From: Branchipolynoe longqiensis | Lineage: Eukaryota; Annelida; Polychaeta; Phyllodocida; Polynoidae | DNA: 64,000 nt | Assembly (NCBI GenBank): GCA_030323885.1 | Contig: CM059198.1 | Location: 9,012,086 to 9,076,085 of the forward strand | Direction: 5' to 3' | Part shown: piece by piece, positions 52,664 through 63,240 of the stretch | Numbering within the stretch: position 1 is the first letter of the stretch | Layout of the letters: each line of letters opens with the position of its first letter | Made by a program: the position numbers and the translations under genes | Notes under the pieces: generated by a model | What the model was told of the DNA's origin: nothing | Seen by the model: the letters and a program-made list of their open reading frames with translations, nothing else | The model's database searches: none

Positions 52664-52938
52664 TGCCTAGTACACACCTCCCGTATAGGATTCGCGCACT
52701 AAAACTCGCGACTCGACCCGTCCCGCTTAAAACTGAAAACGGGCCGATTCGTTTTTCGAATCGCGAATCGCAATCGTAAACGGCCGTTTTTAGCACTAAA
52801 AACTGAGTTTTATGCGCGAATCGCAATCGCTAGGTGTGCGTGGGGAGCGCACACCAAGCGATTTTTGTGGGCGAAACGGGCAGTTTTCGATCGTATACGG
52901 GAGGTGTGCGCACACAAACGATAGGTGTGTACCGAACA
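52664..52938. mobile_element. foldback element eta (word ATTCGCGA/TCGCGAAT)
   Basis: TGCCTAGTACACACCTCCCG against AGGTGTGTACCGAACA, flanked by TAA on both sides (52661-52663, 52939-52941). The interior reiterates GAATCGC, CGATTCG and AAAACTG words. Confidence 0.85.
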
Positions 52939-52966
52939 TAAGTGCACCACTATCAAAGTTGGATAT

Positions 52967-53177
52967 AGCGAAATAGCAAATGGTAGACAGGAAGTGTGAA
53001 CACTTATTTGTCTCTCATTTTTGCTTGAGTACAAGTAAATAAGCAACAGAAGGAATAATTAGTAGCATGTGGTCAAATTTCCCTGGATCATCAGCCCATG
53101 CTTTTTCTAATTTGTTCTTGAATGAATTTATTGACTCGGCATCAATAACATTTTGTGGGAGACTGTTCCATATATTT
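52967..53177 (-). pseudogene. L2/CR1-like LINE C-terminus and 3' UTR fragment
   Basis: On the minus strand INIWNSLPQNVIDAESINSF then KNKLEKAWADDPGKFDHM matches the xWNSLPxxVVxAxSVxxFK motif that closes jockey/CR1/L2-type ORF2 proteins. The 3' UTR ends GACAAATAAGTG...CTATTTCGCTA and is shared with 11524-11572. Truncated at the Trp of WNSLP. Confidence 0.8.
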
Positions 53178-53382
53178 ATGTAGGATCAAATCTAGGTAAG
53201 CGCTTTGGATTTCATGAATCAGATGCTTTCATCAAACTATGCAGCTTTAATATGAGTGCCTTGCTCACGATGAGCCAATATGTGAAGGTTTATGGCTGGG
53301 CTGTCCAAAGCAAAAATAAAAAAAGTGATTATATATTTCCACCACTCCTCACCCTCCCACACAGGCACACATCAGGGGAACA

Positions 53383-53620
53383 AGACGGGATGGCCGAATG
53401 AGTTAGAGCGTCCGTCTCCCGTGTTGGTAGATCATGGGATCATGGGATCATGGGTTTGAATCCTGGTCGAGTCAAACCAATGACTTAAAAATTGATACTT
53501 GTCGCTTCCTAGCCAGGCGCTCGGCATTATTAGGATAGGGCAAGGAGCAGTGGAATGAAGAAGATCAATCGTCCCCGAATGAAATTTCCCCTACTTAAAC
53601 AACCAATGTACAAACAAAAA
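53383..53620 (+). mobile_element. SINE-A2 copy, full length
   Basis: GACGGGATGGCCGAATGAGT, a triplicated ATCATGGG patch before TTTGAATCCTGG, TCGGCATTATTAGGATAGGG, GGAGCAGTGGAATGAAGAAG. Confidence 0.9.
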
Positions 53621-53960
53621 GTGTCAGTAACCAGTACAGAGTCGATATTCTTGTCATGTGACCATTGGGAACCATTCTACATCCCATAATATGATTTACT
53701 TCGCGGCCCGCCAGCGTCCATACGTTCGTCTGCGAATCGGGTTATCGAGTTGAGTGCACGTGCATTAAGAGTTTCAAAACAATATCCAGTTAGACCTAGA
53801 GCACAGTGTTGCCAAGTCTCACAAAATTCCCGTCAGAGTCACGGAAATTGAATGTTCTGATCAGTCACCTCACGAGTCATAGATCGACCTAAAAATGTCC
53901 TGAATTTGACACAATATGCCCCAAATCCCACGACTTTCACGCAATATGCTAAAATATTAC

Positions 53961-54515
53961 CAAAGACCCTATAATACTAAGATGGCTCAGTCAGCCTGTA
54001 TTGTGTAATCAAAATGATCATCCCACTACTTGGTGCGCTGGCTGTTCTCTTGGTTAAACAGGTGCTATATTATATGTAAATGTATATATGAATGTGAAAG
54101 ATGTGTGATGATGGCGATGATGATGCTGCTGATGATGATGTGTATTTGTTCATAGCAATTTCATATTGATGTGTATTCATACTTACCTATCTCATAATAG
54201 GGACTTGTGGTGGGTTTGATCAGCCCGGCTGCTGGTTGGTGTTTCACATGTAAACACACACAATTATATTATGCATGAGATAGGTAAGTATGAATACACA
54301 TCAATATGAAATTGGTATGAACAAATACACATCATCATCAGCATCATCATCAGCATCACCATCATCACACATCTTTCACATTCATATATACATTTATACA
54401 TATAATATAGCATCTGTTTAACCAAAAGAACAGCCAGCACACAAAATGGTGGGTTTGATCATTTTGATTAAACAATACAGGCTGAGTGAGCCGTCTTAGT
54501 ATTACAGGGTCTTTG
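53961..54515. mobile_element. 555-bp near-perfect palindromic element
   Basis: CAAAGACCCTATAATACTAA to TTAGTATTACAGGGTCTTTG. The two arms pair over about 260 bp each, including ATCAAAATGATCA, GTTAAACAGGTGCTATATTA, CATCATCATC tracts and ATACTTACCTATCTCAT. The short unpaired centre is around 54200-54245. No target duplication is evident. Confidence 0.9.
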
Positions 54516-54760
54516 AGAAGGAGGAGGGGAGGTGGGGGTGCGACAGTGGCGCCCCCAGTTGTGAAGAAGGCGTACTTACAGTTGGTAGGTGGCGCCACCT
54601 GTCGGCAGACACTCGGCACTAGCGGCGTACTGCGGGGCGTGGTGGTCATAGGGCGAGCCCTTCATCCCTGTGCTGCCACCTAGGCGGCGAGCACCGGAAC
54701 TAGACACGCTCAACCCTGTAACGGCGAAAAAAAGGGAGAAATAATCATAAGATAACAACA

Positions 54761-55113
54761 TTAAAGTTGCATAGTCCGATGAAATATCAAATTTTCAAAA
54801 CCAAACCAATTATCTAGATTTGATTTTACATATCTAACTTAGATACCGATGCACATATTAAGCATTTGTTTATGCGTAGAAGGCAATACTGAGTCAATTT
54901 AATAGAACCTGGTACTGCAGAAGTCTATGGTGTTAGAGTTTTGGCAAGCTTGCCAAAACTAATTTTCCAGGTTTGCACCCAAAATATCTCAAAAGTTTAC
55001 CATTTAAAATAAAAGTAACTTTGAACTAACGTAAAGTAGATACTAGTGATCGATCTAATATATTTATCTCAGAAAAATACAGAAATTCAAAACCATCGGA
55101 CTATGCAACTTTA
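54761..55113 (-). mobile_element. M1 MITE, reverse, full length
   Basis: TTAAAGTTGCATAGTCCGAT to ATCGGACTATGCAACTTTAT. Confidence 0.9.
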
Positions 55114-55199
55114 TTATTTAGGAAGAAACACATTATTATGAGTGACAAGGGACTAGCTTGGGATGTTCAGGTGGTACCCAGATGAAATATAACGATATT

Positions 55200-55295
55200 G
55201 AAATAAAGCGCGATGGATTAAAATACTATTAAACATTGTATATTTATCTTTAAAAAAATTGGCAAGTTCAAAAGCATCAGACTATGCAACTTTTA
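55200..55295 (-). mobile_element. M1 MITE end fragment, reverse
   Basis: TATATTTATCTTTAAAAAAA and AAAAGCATCAGACTATGCAA. Confidence 0.65.
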
Positions 55296-55384
55296 GGCAG
55301 CGCAACTTTCCTAGGCGAACAATTGGTTTTCTTCATTCCACTCGTTGTCCTCTAATCGTGATCACCACATAAAAGGTATATGAT

Positions 55385-55855
55385 TCCAGGTGGACAATTG
55401 TCAAAGTCTGTACTGATCTCTCAGAGAAGGAGCCACATAGACAGGTATATGAGACTATCTCAAAAGGTGATAAGTAATATGGGACAAAACTTTGTCCATA
55501 GTAGCGATCAACACACTATCTACTTATGCATTTGCTCAGGATAAACTGATTTGTTTTTTAAATGCTGTTTCATAATCCCAATAGAATACATATTGATTTG
55601 AAGCAAATGTCCTTGTGTTTTCAGTGTAACCGTTTCTGTGCTGTTTTGTGTCAATCGTTACAATGGACAACAAAAATATTAGTTATCACCTTTTGCGACA
55701 GGCCCATATATATATAGATAGGGTGATTGCATCAGGGAGCGTAGGTAGTGTAATGGTTAGCACGCTAGCCCTGGAATGGCAGGAATTGTTGGTTCAGATC
55801 CTGCTCTAGGTGCAATATTTCCCATTTTCATCATCCCCGATGACAGTAATATGAA
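55385..55855 (+). mobile_element. SINE-C copy split by a small MITE
   Basis: AAAGTCTGTACTGATCTCTC then GGAGCCACATAGACAGGTAT; resumes TATATAGATAGGGTGATTGC, GTAGTGTAATGGTTAGCACG, TTTCCCATTTTCATCATCCC. Confidence 0.85.
55450..55706. mobile_element. inverted-repeat MITE (CAAAAGGTGATAA ends)
   Basis: GAGACTATCTCAAAAGGTGA against TCACCTTTTGCGACAGGCCC. TATAT lies on both sides. Confidence 0.75.
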
Positions 55856-56042
55856 GTGATCAGATGTTGAAAGATTATCAGGAGTGAATCCAATCAGAAA
55901 GCATTAATATCACCAACAAGGTGCACAAGAAGCAGCTATGGTCCGTTACTAGTAATGGTAAAATCAAAATGCAGTGCATATGATCGCAGTGTAGCTAACA
56001 TGAGTGGCAATATTTGGAATAGACTCCCCGCTGCAACCCAAA

Positions 56043-56281
56043 ATGAAGAGTTAAGGTGCAAAACCACGTAAACGACAATCCAAAAATGGAGATAAACATT
56101 GGAATCAAACCTCCAAAAAGTTATATTTTAAAATTCCAACTTCATTGTTCATTTTGCCGTAACCATGTGATCATATGAAAAGTGGAATTAGTGAGAATTA
56201 AAATTATTTTCAGATAAAATAGTTTTATTTAAACTACATTTTTGAATTTGGGTTTACATGGTTTTGAGCCTGAATTCTTCA
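56043..56281 (+). mobile_element. MITE F, copy 2
   Basis: ATGAAGAGTTAAGGTGCAAA to ATGGTTTTGAGCCTGAATTC then TTC. Confidence 0.85.
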
Positions 56282-56397
56282 AATGCAGAAAACATATCAG
56301 TGTTTAAGAAACTATTAAAAAATAATGAAACCTAGAAATACAGATGATGTTTAAATCGATTAACACAAAGTTTAGTGAAAGCTGGATTTTGGACTGT

Positions 56398-56572
56398 TTG
56401 CAATCTACAAACAGTTACAAGCCATAAACAAGAAGCAAGAGAACACAAATTATTACTCAAACTAAATTCCAAAGATTTGACTCAAATTGGATTAGTGCTG
56501 CCCAGCAGTGAAAACAAGTGTTAACACACTTCTCCGTTATGAGCAGGGTCAATAAATTCATCACAAAAAAAT
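56398..56572 (-). repeat. dispersed repeat Y, copy 2
   Basis: Reverse complement of 7611-7790: CTGTTTGCAATCTACAAACA to AATAAATTCATCACA. Confidence 0.75.
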
Positions 56573-56656
56573 CTAAGTTAGATATACAGAATCAAATGTA
56601 GATATTGCTTTAATTTAGGAAACATTAAACTTTCATTGAACTATGCAGCATTAATG
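56573..56656 (+). mobile_element. M1 MITE 3' fragment
   Basis: AAGTTAGATATACAGAATCA to CATTGAACTATGCAGCATTA. Confidence 0.75.
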
Positions 56657-56759
56657 AATGAATGTAAAAACAAAAATCACATTTTTTTACTGGGCTAGCT
56701 GTTGTTTCGTAAAAGTCCCATGTGATCAGAGTGGTTGGGCGTGGACAACCCTTTCTATT

Positions 56760-57050
56760 CACAGGTTTTCAGCCAACCCGGTCGAGTCAAAACGAATGAC
56801 ATACAAATTTATACTTGTCGCTTTCTAGCCAGATGCTCAGCATTATTAGGATAGGGCAAGGACTGCTTGGCTCAGTGTCAGGATAATGTGACTGAGTGGG
56901 ATATCAGGTCATGGTACCGGTGGCCTGGTCTCCCAGTGGGGTGGCACTATAAATTTGCCATGAGTGGGCACTGTCACAAGTCGGTACCTGTCCTGATATT
57001 ACCTTAGATGTTGCTAGGACGCAAAACAAGAACAAACAGAACAAACAAAC
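56760..57050 (+). mobile_element. SINE-A copy, head truncated
   Basis: CCGGTCGAGTCAAAACGAAT to GTTGCTAGGACGCAAAACAA and an (ACAA)-rich tail. Confidence 0.85.
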
Positions 57051-57234
57051 AACCATTTTAGACGACCTGACATCAGGTCACATGACCATTCTCATAGATA
57101 GTTGTATTCTGGTCTTGTCCAGTCAACCACAATCGTATTTTACCCAAACCCACATAACTGGAACATCTGGGATGGCAAGACTGTGTTATTGGAGTTTATG
57201 TGTTGTATAACGTATTATGCGAGTATAAAGATAA

Positions 57235-57345
57235 GGAAGGGTATTATTATGAGTATTGTTATACTCCGTAAGATCCAACACTGTACCGGTGGCGCCATCT
57301 CAGCCCACCTCGCCTCCACCGGATGTTGACCAGTGTCAGTCACTG
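57235..57345 (-). repeat. dispersed repeat P, copy 2
   Basis: TTGTTATACTCCGTAAGATC, GGTGGCGCCATCTC, CCAGTGTCAGTCACTG; partner of 7405-7500. Confidence 0.6.
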
Positions 57346-57414
57346 TATATTATCGTATGGTATGGCATAGTATGTAGGTATAAAATAGTTATACTGATTG
57401 TTGTCTACTTAATT

Positions 57415-57655
57415 ATATGAAGAGTTCAGGTGCCAAACCACATAAATGCCAATCCAAAAATGTAGCATAAATAACAGATTTTTACCTGGAAATAACTTTA
57501 ATTCTCACTAAATCCACCTTTCATATGATCAAATGGTTATGCAGCAATGAACAAAAGAGTCGAAATGTAAATACTTTTTTTGAAGGTTAGATTCCAATAT
57601 TTATCTCCATTTTTGGATTGGCGTATATGTGGCTTTGCGTCTGAACTCTTCATAT
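57415..57655 (-). mobile_element. MITE F, copy 3, reverse
   Basis: ATATGAAGAGTTCAGGTGCC to TGCGTCTGAACTCTTCATAT; the body is reversed relative to copies 1 and 2 (CATATGATC precedes). Confidence 0.85.
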
Positions 57656-57828
57656 ACAATTAATCGAGCGCTATAAAATAAAGCGAATAAGGCACACACA
57701 ACTAAAACGACACAAATATAACAAATAAACCAAGTTAATATATGTAAAAAGTCATGATAATTCCATAGCCAATATTTTGTAAATGATATACACACGACCT
57801 GTGTTGTCATGATAACCCCTTATCTTAA

Positions 57829-58150
57829 GCTAAGATTCCATATACACCGTATATGGAATGCGATATGGGAATGCGACAAAAATTGGCAAAGCATGTAAAT
57901 ACACAGTGGTGCTTCCATATGTCCAAATGTGAATATGAACCCGAATGCGAATGCAGCAAGTGGATCGATTTGAAGACCGATCGGTGCGAATGTGAATGCT
58001 GCTGCGTCTGCCATAGGAAACAACAGGAACTTTGACTTTCCTTCACAAATTTGGAGCAAAAAATCCCGAAAATGGTATGGGTGTCTATGCCGCATACTGC
58101 CTTCGCATTCACATGCCGCATGCCACTTACCACGTCTATGGAATCTTAGC
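57829..58150. mobile_element. foldback element theta, copy 1 (word GAATGCGA/GCATTC)
   Basis: GCTAAGATTCCATA against TATGGAATCTTAGC. The interior has repeated GAATGCG, GCGAATGTGAATG and CGCATTC words; shares CACAAATTTG...GAACTTTGACTTTCC with 9985-10250. Confidence 0.8.
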
Positions 58151-58344
58151 TTCAGTGTTGTTTACAAGCACTTTTCCACACTAAACCACATGTTCTAGAC
58201 CCCCGAGGCTCACTCCTTTCTGGTCTCTGGTAACTCCCTCAGCTAACAGAATTTGCATCTTTGTTTAAACTTTCCAGGAAAGAAGATTGATTAGGAGATT
58301 TATTGTCATTGGCAAATACAACTATTTTTATAGCATAATATAAC

Positions 58345-58436
58345 AGAAGAGGTCTTTTCCAAAAGGCGATAAGCAATGAGTTTGCAATGCCAATGCCAAG
58401 GTTGTAGATCATGTTTTGGAAAAGAGCTATTCATAT
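58345..58436 (-). mobile_element. 92-bp MITE (TTTTCCAAAA ends), copy 1
   Basis: AGAAGAGGTCTTTTCCAAAA against TTTTGGAAAAGAGCTATTCA. Confidence 0.75.
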
Positions 58437-58688
58437 AAAATTTGACTGTCCCACCGGGCCTATAGGCATTAACGGCCAGACGCAGCTGGCATACAGTGCC
58501 TAGAGCCCCTCACAGGTGGCACCAGGGTGGCCCATGTCATACTACACAGCTACACAGAGTCAGTTAGATAGGCTACAGTGCTATACTATTACATAGGGAA
58601 CGGAAGATAGATAGTGTCCTTGTTTATATTCCCATAATGGATTATAGAGCATATATATAAATATGTATATATGAAGAGTTCTTTCTAT

Positions 58689-58796
58689 ATATGAAGAGTT
58701 CTTTTCCAAAACATGATCTACAAACTTGGTATTGGCAATGCAAACCCATTTTTTTATTGGCGCTTATTACGTTTTTGAAAAGAGCTCTTCTGATAT
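58689..58796 (+). mobile_element. 108-bp MITE (TTTTCCAAAA ends), copy 2
   Basis: ATATGAAGAGTTCTTTTCCA to TTTTTGAAAAGAGCTCTTCT; reversed relative to copy 1. A partial terminal repeat (ATATGAAGAGTTCTTTC) sits just upstream. Confidence 0.75.
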
Positions 58797-59320
58797 ATAT
58801 ATATATATAGTATAGTTATACGAATCTTACCTGGGTATAGATGATGGATAACTGTTGTTTTCCCGAGGTATAAGCCTCGGGTAGAATGTGGCTAGGGAGA
58901 GGAAGCACGTGAGGTACCAGCAATTTTAACCTACTTATTCAGGATAAAAATGATCTTTCAAACAATGGATACTATGATTTACCGAAATGGTACACCAAAT
59001 ATGCCCACCTACAAAAATGAAAATTAGCGCAGAAGTGACACAATTCAGGCGTTGACAGGTGGTGCCCCAATCGCGCATACCGAGAAGGGGGGTTGGTGCG
59101 TGACTCACAATTGAATATAATATGTACAACAGTAATATTAAATAAATAAACCATGTATGTGCTTCGTTGCTTTATATTATTATAATTAATTATAATGCAC
59201 ATAAGTCCACTGCGACAGAAAGGTAACCAAAACCATAGTTGGGCTGAGTACTGTTTTATTAGTTCTCTGGCGGAACTTGGAAAATATGCCAAAAGAACCT
59301 CCGGTTCCCTCCAACCCAAC
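58797..59320. other. unassigned stretch
   Basis: No family match except AGGGAGAGGAAGCA near 58893. Probably includes the 3' flank or untranslated region of the recombinase element to the right. Confidence 0.45.
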
Positions 59321-59877
59321 TTAATTAATTTCGCCAGCCAATTTTGCGGCGACCCTCATGTCATTCATGATACGCGTAGTCAAAGGCGTTCTCAAATATT
59401 CGAAGACAGCATTACTCGTCCAGTCAGCTCTGGTTCTGATTTCCTCTAATGAGGCTCCGCACATCGACAAATATGTGCCCCCACCCCTGCGTAGAGAATG
59501 CGACGACAATAATTCGACATTAAGCCCCACTCGGGCTCCAAATAACTTCAATGTAGATTGGTAAATCTCATACGTCAATGGTGAATTACCTCCCTCATCA
59601 TTCGGCACCAAGAATGCTACCTCCTCCCTACCGGCCGGCCGTTCAACAAAATGTTTTTCAGTCCAACGCACCGCGCATAGCTGCAATTCAGGACAACGTG
59701 CTATCGGAATATCTACCGATCTCTCATAAAATTGTATAGTTTTCGATTTACAAATTTTCAAAATCATTCCCCACGGGAAAAATTTAAAATCCCCCCTCCG
59801 CAACATTGCGTCCGAATAGGTTACATTTGACTTCCTCAAAAGCCCTCTGAAGCTACAAAGAACGGCCGCCCGCCAAG
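59321..59877 (-). CDS. tyrosine recombinase of a mobile element, partial
   Basis: Minus-strand frame open from the assembly gap to a stop at 59321. It is open upstream of the first Met (AAVLCSFRGLLRKSNVTYSD), so the ORF enters the gap. Counting from that Met: the LRKSN box gives the first catalytic Arg (R2), LRRGDFKFFPWG at 13-24, SKTIQF at 32-37, SSHSLRRGG at 112-120 gives His114 and Arg117, ADW at 138-140 supplies the Trp often found at the fifth site, and FEYL at 146-149 gives the nucleophile Tyr148. This R...HxxR...W...Y set is a complete C-terminal catalytic domain. Such enzymes cut and rejoin DNA for Crypton or DIRS/Ngaro-type elements; which one cannot be told without the missing part. 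No stops or frameshifts, so possibly young. Confidence 0.8.
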
Positions 59878-60376
59878 NNNNNNNNNNNNNNNNNNNNNNN
59901 NNNNNNNNNNNNNNNNNNNNNNNNNNNNNNNNNNNNNNNNNNNNNNNNNNNNNNNNNNNNNNNNNNNNNNNNNNNNNNNNNNNNNNNNNNNNNNNNNNNN
60001 NNNNNNNNNNNNNNNNNNNNNNNNNNNNNNNNNNNNNNNNNNNNNNNNNNNNNNNNNNNNNNNNNNNNNNNNNNNNNNNNNNNNNNNNNNNNNNNNNNNN
60101 NNNNNNNNNNNNNNNNNNNNNNNNNNNNNNNNNNNNNNNNNNNNNNNNNNNNNNNNNNNNNNNNNNNNNNNNNNNNNNNNNNNNNNNNNNNNNNNNNNNN
60201 NNNNNNNNNNNNNNNNNNNNNNNNNNNNNNNNNNNNNNNNNNNNNNNNNNNNNNNNNNNNNNNNNNNNNNNNNNNNNNNNNNNNNNNNNNNNNNNNNNNN
60301 NNNNNNNNNNNNNNNNNNNNNNNNNNNNNNNNNNNNNNNNNNNNNNNNNNNNNNNNNNNNNNNNNNNNNNNNNNNN
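59878..60376. other. assembly gap (499 N)
   Basis: Run of N. Any ORF drawn through it is spurious. Confidence 1.
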
Positions 60377-60539
60377 CGTTTTGTCAACAACAACAACAAT
60401 TTAAAAATAATAAAGAGAGAGAGAGAGGAGGCAAATTAGTAGTCCGGAGTGTCGAAAACTCAAGTCTAAAATGTGTAAAATATACCAGCTTAAGCTTAAG
60501 CAGCCCCCTAAACCCCATGCCGAAATTAGGAGTGCACAT

Positions 60540-61060
60540 CGTTAAAGGTCTAGCTACGGCCCTGGATCATGTAGTAGAGCGGCCTAGGTCATATGATGGA
60601 AGGCCTATGGGGTAGATTATGTGGGGGTGGGCTGAGAGTAGATTATATAGGAGGTGGTCTAGGGGGTAGATCATGTGAGGGAAGCCTAGGGGGTAGATTA
60701 TGTGGCGGGTGGCCTGGGGGTAAATCATGTCGCAGGGTGTCCTAGGGGATAGATCATGTGAGGGTAGCCTAGGGGTAGATCATATAGTGAGCGACCTAGG
60801 GGGTAGATTATGTGAGGGGAGCCTAGGGGGTGGATCATGTAGTGAGGGGGATAGGGGGTAGATCATGTGGTGGGGGGGGCCTAGGGGGTAGATTATGTGG
60901 TGGATGGGCTGGGGGACAGATCATTTGGTGGGAGGGATAGATGGTAGATCATGTAGAGGGTGGCCTAGGTGGTAGGTCATGTGGTGGGTGGCCTAGGGGG
61001 TAGATTATGTGGCGGGTGGCCTGTGGGGTAAATCATGTAGCAGGCTGGCCTAGGTGGTGT
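60540..61060 (+). repeat. G-rich minisatellite
   Basis: About 15 degenerate units of 30-40 bp (GTAGATCATGTGAGGG, GGCCTAGGGGGTAGAT). Confidence 0.9.
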
Positions 61061-61375
61061 TTTCTATGGCTTTAGTTCAACACATCGACTACGAAATTGT
61101 GAATGAATAATGTAATGCTTTCTCGAATGTGTCAGGCAATAACCTTTTTTGAATTTAATTGAATTGAAATTTATTTCATTATAAAATAAGGGTGGATTTG
61201 ATTGGCATCTGGCAATGGAGTAATGTTCACAGCTTATCTATCAATTAACAATAGGCAACTAACAAAGTAGCTAAGCAATACGACAGTTTGACAATAACAC
61301 CAAGATTAACCACAAGTTAGAAAATTAGGTATGATTCATATAGATATATCATGGAAATGATTGTCTATAATTAAT

Positions 61376-61760
61376 CATCATCATCATCATGCTGTCGGTC
61401 GCGATGCAACAAAGACTGCTTTCATTACTTGACTGCCGCTCTCCATTTAGCTCTCTTACATTTCATGAAAGCTGCCTGCAAAAGTGTTGAAGCGCTGCTA
61501 GCTTTTGCAAGTTACCAGCGGCGCTCTCTCGGGGAGCAAATAGAGGTTTCACACCAGTAAGAACATGTCCAGACAGGCGCAAAACTATTTGTCCCTGCAG
61601 TGGCTGGACGGGAGATGCTGGGAGTTCCATACATCAACCGCCCTTAATGCTGCCACAGTGACATCGTTTTCTGTTTAGGGTTTGCTTCCTTAGCCTTCGG
61701 TTCTGTCAAGAACCTGTACCAGAAGGCAGTGGTTTACAACTCTGCAGGGCAGGGGTGTCA
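61376..61760 (-). mobile_element. ATG-tailed LINE 3' end, third copy
   Basis: ATCATCATCATCATGCTGTC to CTCTCCATTTAGCTCTCTTA is shared with 48873 and 14866. Read on the minus strand the end of the frame is CKRAKWRAAVK then stop. The part beyond 61460 has no partner here and its assignment is tentative. Confidence 0.65.
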
Positions 61761-61933
61761 AACTCCCTGAGGTATTGCTATACCTGCAATACCTGCATAG
61801 CCATTAATAATTAATATATAGATAATAAAGGTTGTATTTTATGAGTTTCTTTTACTTTGATCATGACCACTTGCATAGCCATTAGATAGATTGATGCCCC
61901 CTCCCCCCAAACAAAAGTAAAGCTTGTTTTATT

Positions 61934-62285
61934 TAAAGTTGCATAGTCCGAAGGAACATAACATTTTCAAACCCTAAACACTCACCTAGATTTGATTCTA
62001 CATATCTAACTTAGATACTGATGCACTTATTAAACATTTGTCATCACACTGAAGGGAATACAGATGCAATGTAAGAAAACCCATTACTGCAGATGCCTAT
62101 GGTGTCAGAGTTTTGGCATGCTTGCCAACATTAATTTTGCATGGTTGTACTTCAAATATCTCCAAAGTTAACCATCTAAAATAAAAGTTACTTCAAACTA
62201 AAGTAAGGTAGTCTATAGTGATCAATCTAATGTATTTATCTCAGAAAATGACGGAAACTCTAAACCATCGGATTATGCAACTTTA
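61934..62285 (-). mobile_element. M1 MITE, reverse, full length
   Basis: TTAAAGTTGCATAGTCCGAA to ATCGGATTATGCAACTTTAA. Confidence 0.9.
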
Positions 62286-62602
62286 ACGATGCCTCTAGAG
62301 CGCATTGATTTTCATCATCGGCTATTGAATGTCAAATATATGGTCATTCTGACATATTTCTGTGGAGGAAACCCGCTGCTACCACATAGGCTACTCTTTC
62401 TGATAAGCAGCAAGGGGTCTTTTATATGCACTTTCCCACATACGGGACAGCACATACCATATTCTTTTATGAACCAGTTGTGGACCACTGGTTTGAACGG
62501 AAAATAGCCCAAACTTCAAATGGTTCCACTGAGTAGGATCGATCGGATGACCCACACCTTGAGAATTGGACACTCTACCTCCTGAGCTACGTCCTTCTCC
62601 CA
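62286..62602 (-). mobile_element. SINE-D copy, reverse, abutting M1
   Basis: CGATGCCTCTAGAGCGCATT to CTCCTGAGCTACGTCC. The junction with M1 has no spacer; the SINE tail is cut at GTTAAATGAAACAAG, so M1 or a deletion removed it. Confidence 0.85.
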
Positions 62603-62749
62603 TCCAACCAAGAAGTGGTAATATTGTCATGTACTCACCACGTTTATTATCACAATTGTCCAACTTTACAACAGTGTACTGATGTATGTATATAAAATCA
62701 CTGTGAACACATTTCCCCCCATTTATATATCAACCATCTATTGTCGATA

Positions 62750-63089
62750 CCAGACGGGATGGCCGAATGAATTAAGCGTCCGTCTCCCAATTTGGTAGAT
62801 CATGTGATTCGAACCCATGGGCTCAAACCCTGGTCGAGTAAAACCAATGATGTACAAAATTGATACTTGTCGCTTCCTAGCCAGGTGCTCAGCATTATTA
62901 GGATAGGGCAAGGACTGGTTGGCTCGGTGTCAGGATAATGTAACTGAGTGGGATAGAAGGTCATGGTGCTAGTGGCCTGGTCTCCAAGTGGGGCAGCAGT
63001 ATAAAGTAATCATGAGTGTGCACTGTCGCAAGTCGGTACCCATACTGATATGACTTTAGATTTCGCGAAGATGTAAAACTGACCTGACT
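62750..63089 (+). mobile_element. SINE-A copy, full length
   Basis: GACGGGATGGCCGAATGAAT to GACTTTAGATTTCGCGAAGA then TGTAAAACTG. Confidence 0.9.
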
Positions 63090-63240
63090 TGTGACAGTGC
63101 ACACACATGGCCACTTTATAATGCTGCTTAACTGGGGAACCAGGCCACCAGCACCATGAGCTGATATCTCCTCAGTCACATTATCCTGACAGTGAACTAA
63201 CCAGTCCTCGCCCTATCCTAATAATGCCGAGCGCCAGGCG
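63090..63240 (-). mobile_element. SINE-A fragment, reverse
   Basis: TTGTGACAGTGCACACACAT to CTAATAATGCCGAGCGCCAG. Confidence 0.85.

Larger units (their letters stand above)
52086..53250 (+). mobile_element. M1 MITE carrying three separate insertions
   Basis: Ends TAAAGTTGCATAATCTGATG and ATCAAACTATGCAGCTTTAA. M1 sequence reads through once 52185-52496, 52664-52938 and 52967-53177 are removed. Confidence 0.85.

Noticed and set aside
57820..58198. Overlapping ORFs of 91-102 aa on the minus strand and 60-68 aa on the plus strand
   Set aside because: They fall inside foldback theta, whose reiterated GAATGCG words keep several frames open.
59836..60399. 187-aa ORF spanning the N run
   Set aside because: Consists almost wholly of unknown bases; the real recombinase frame here is different.
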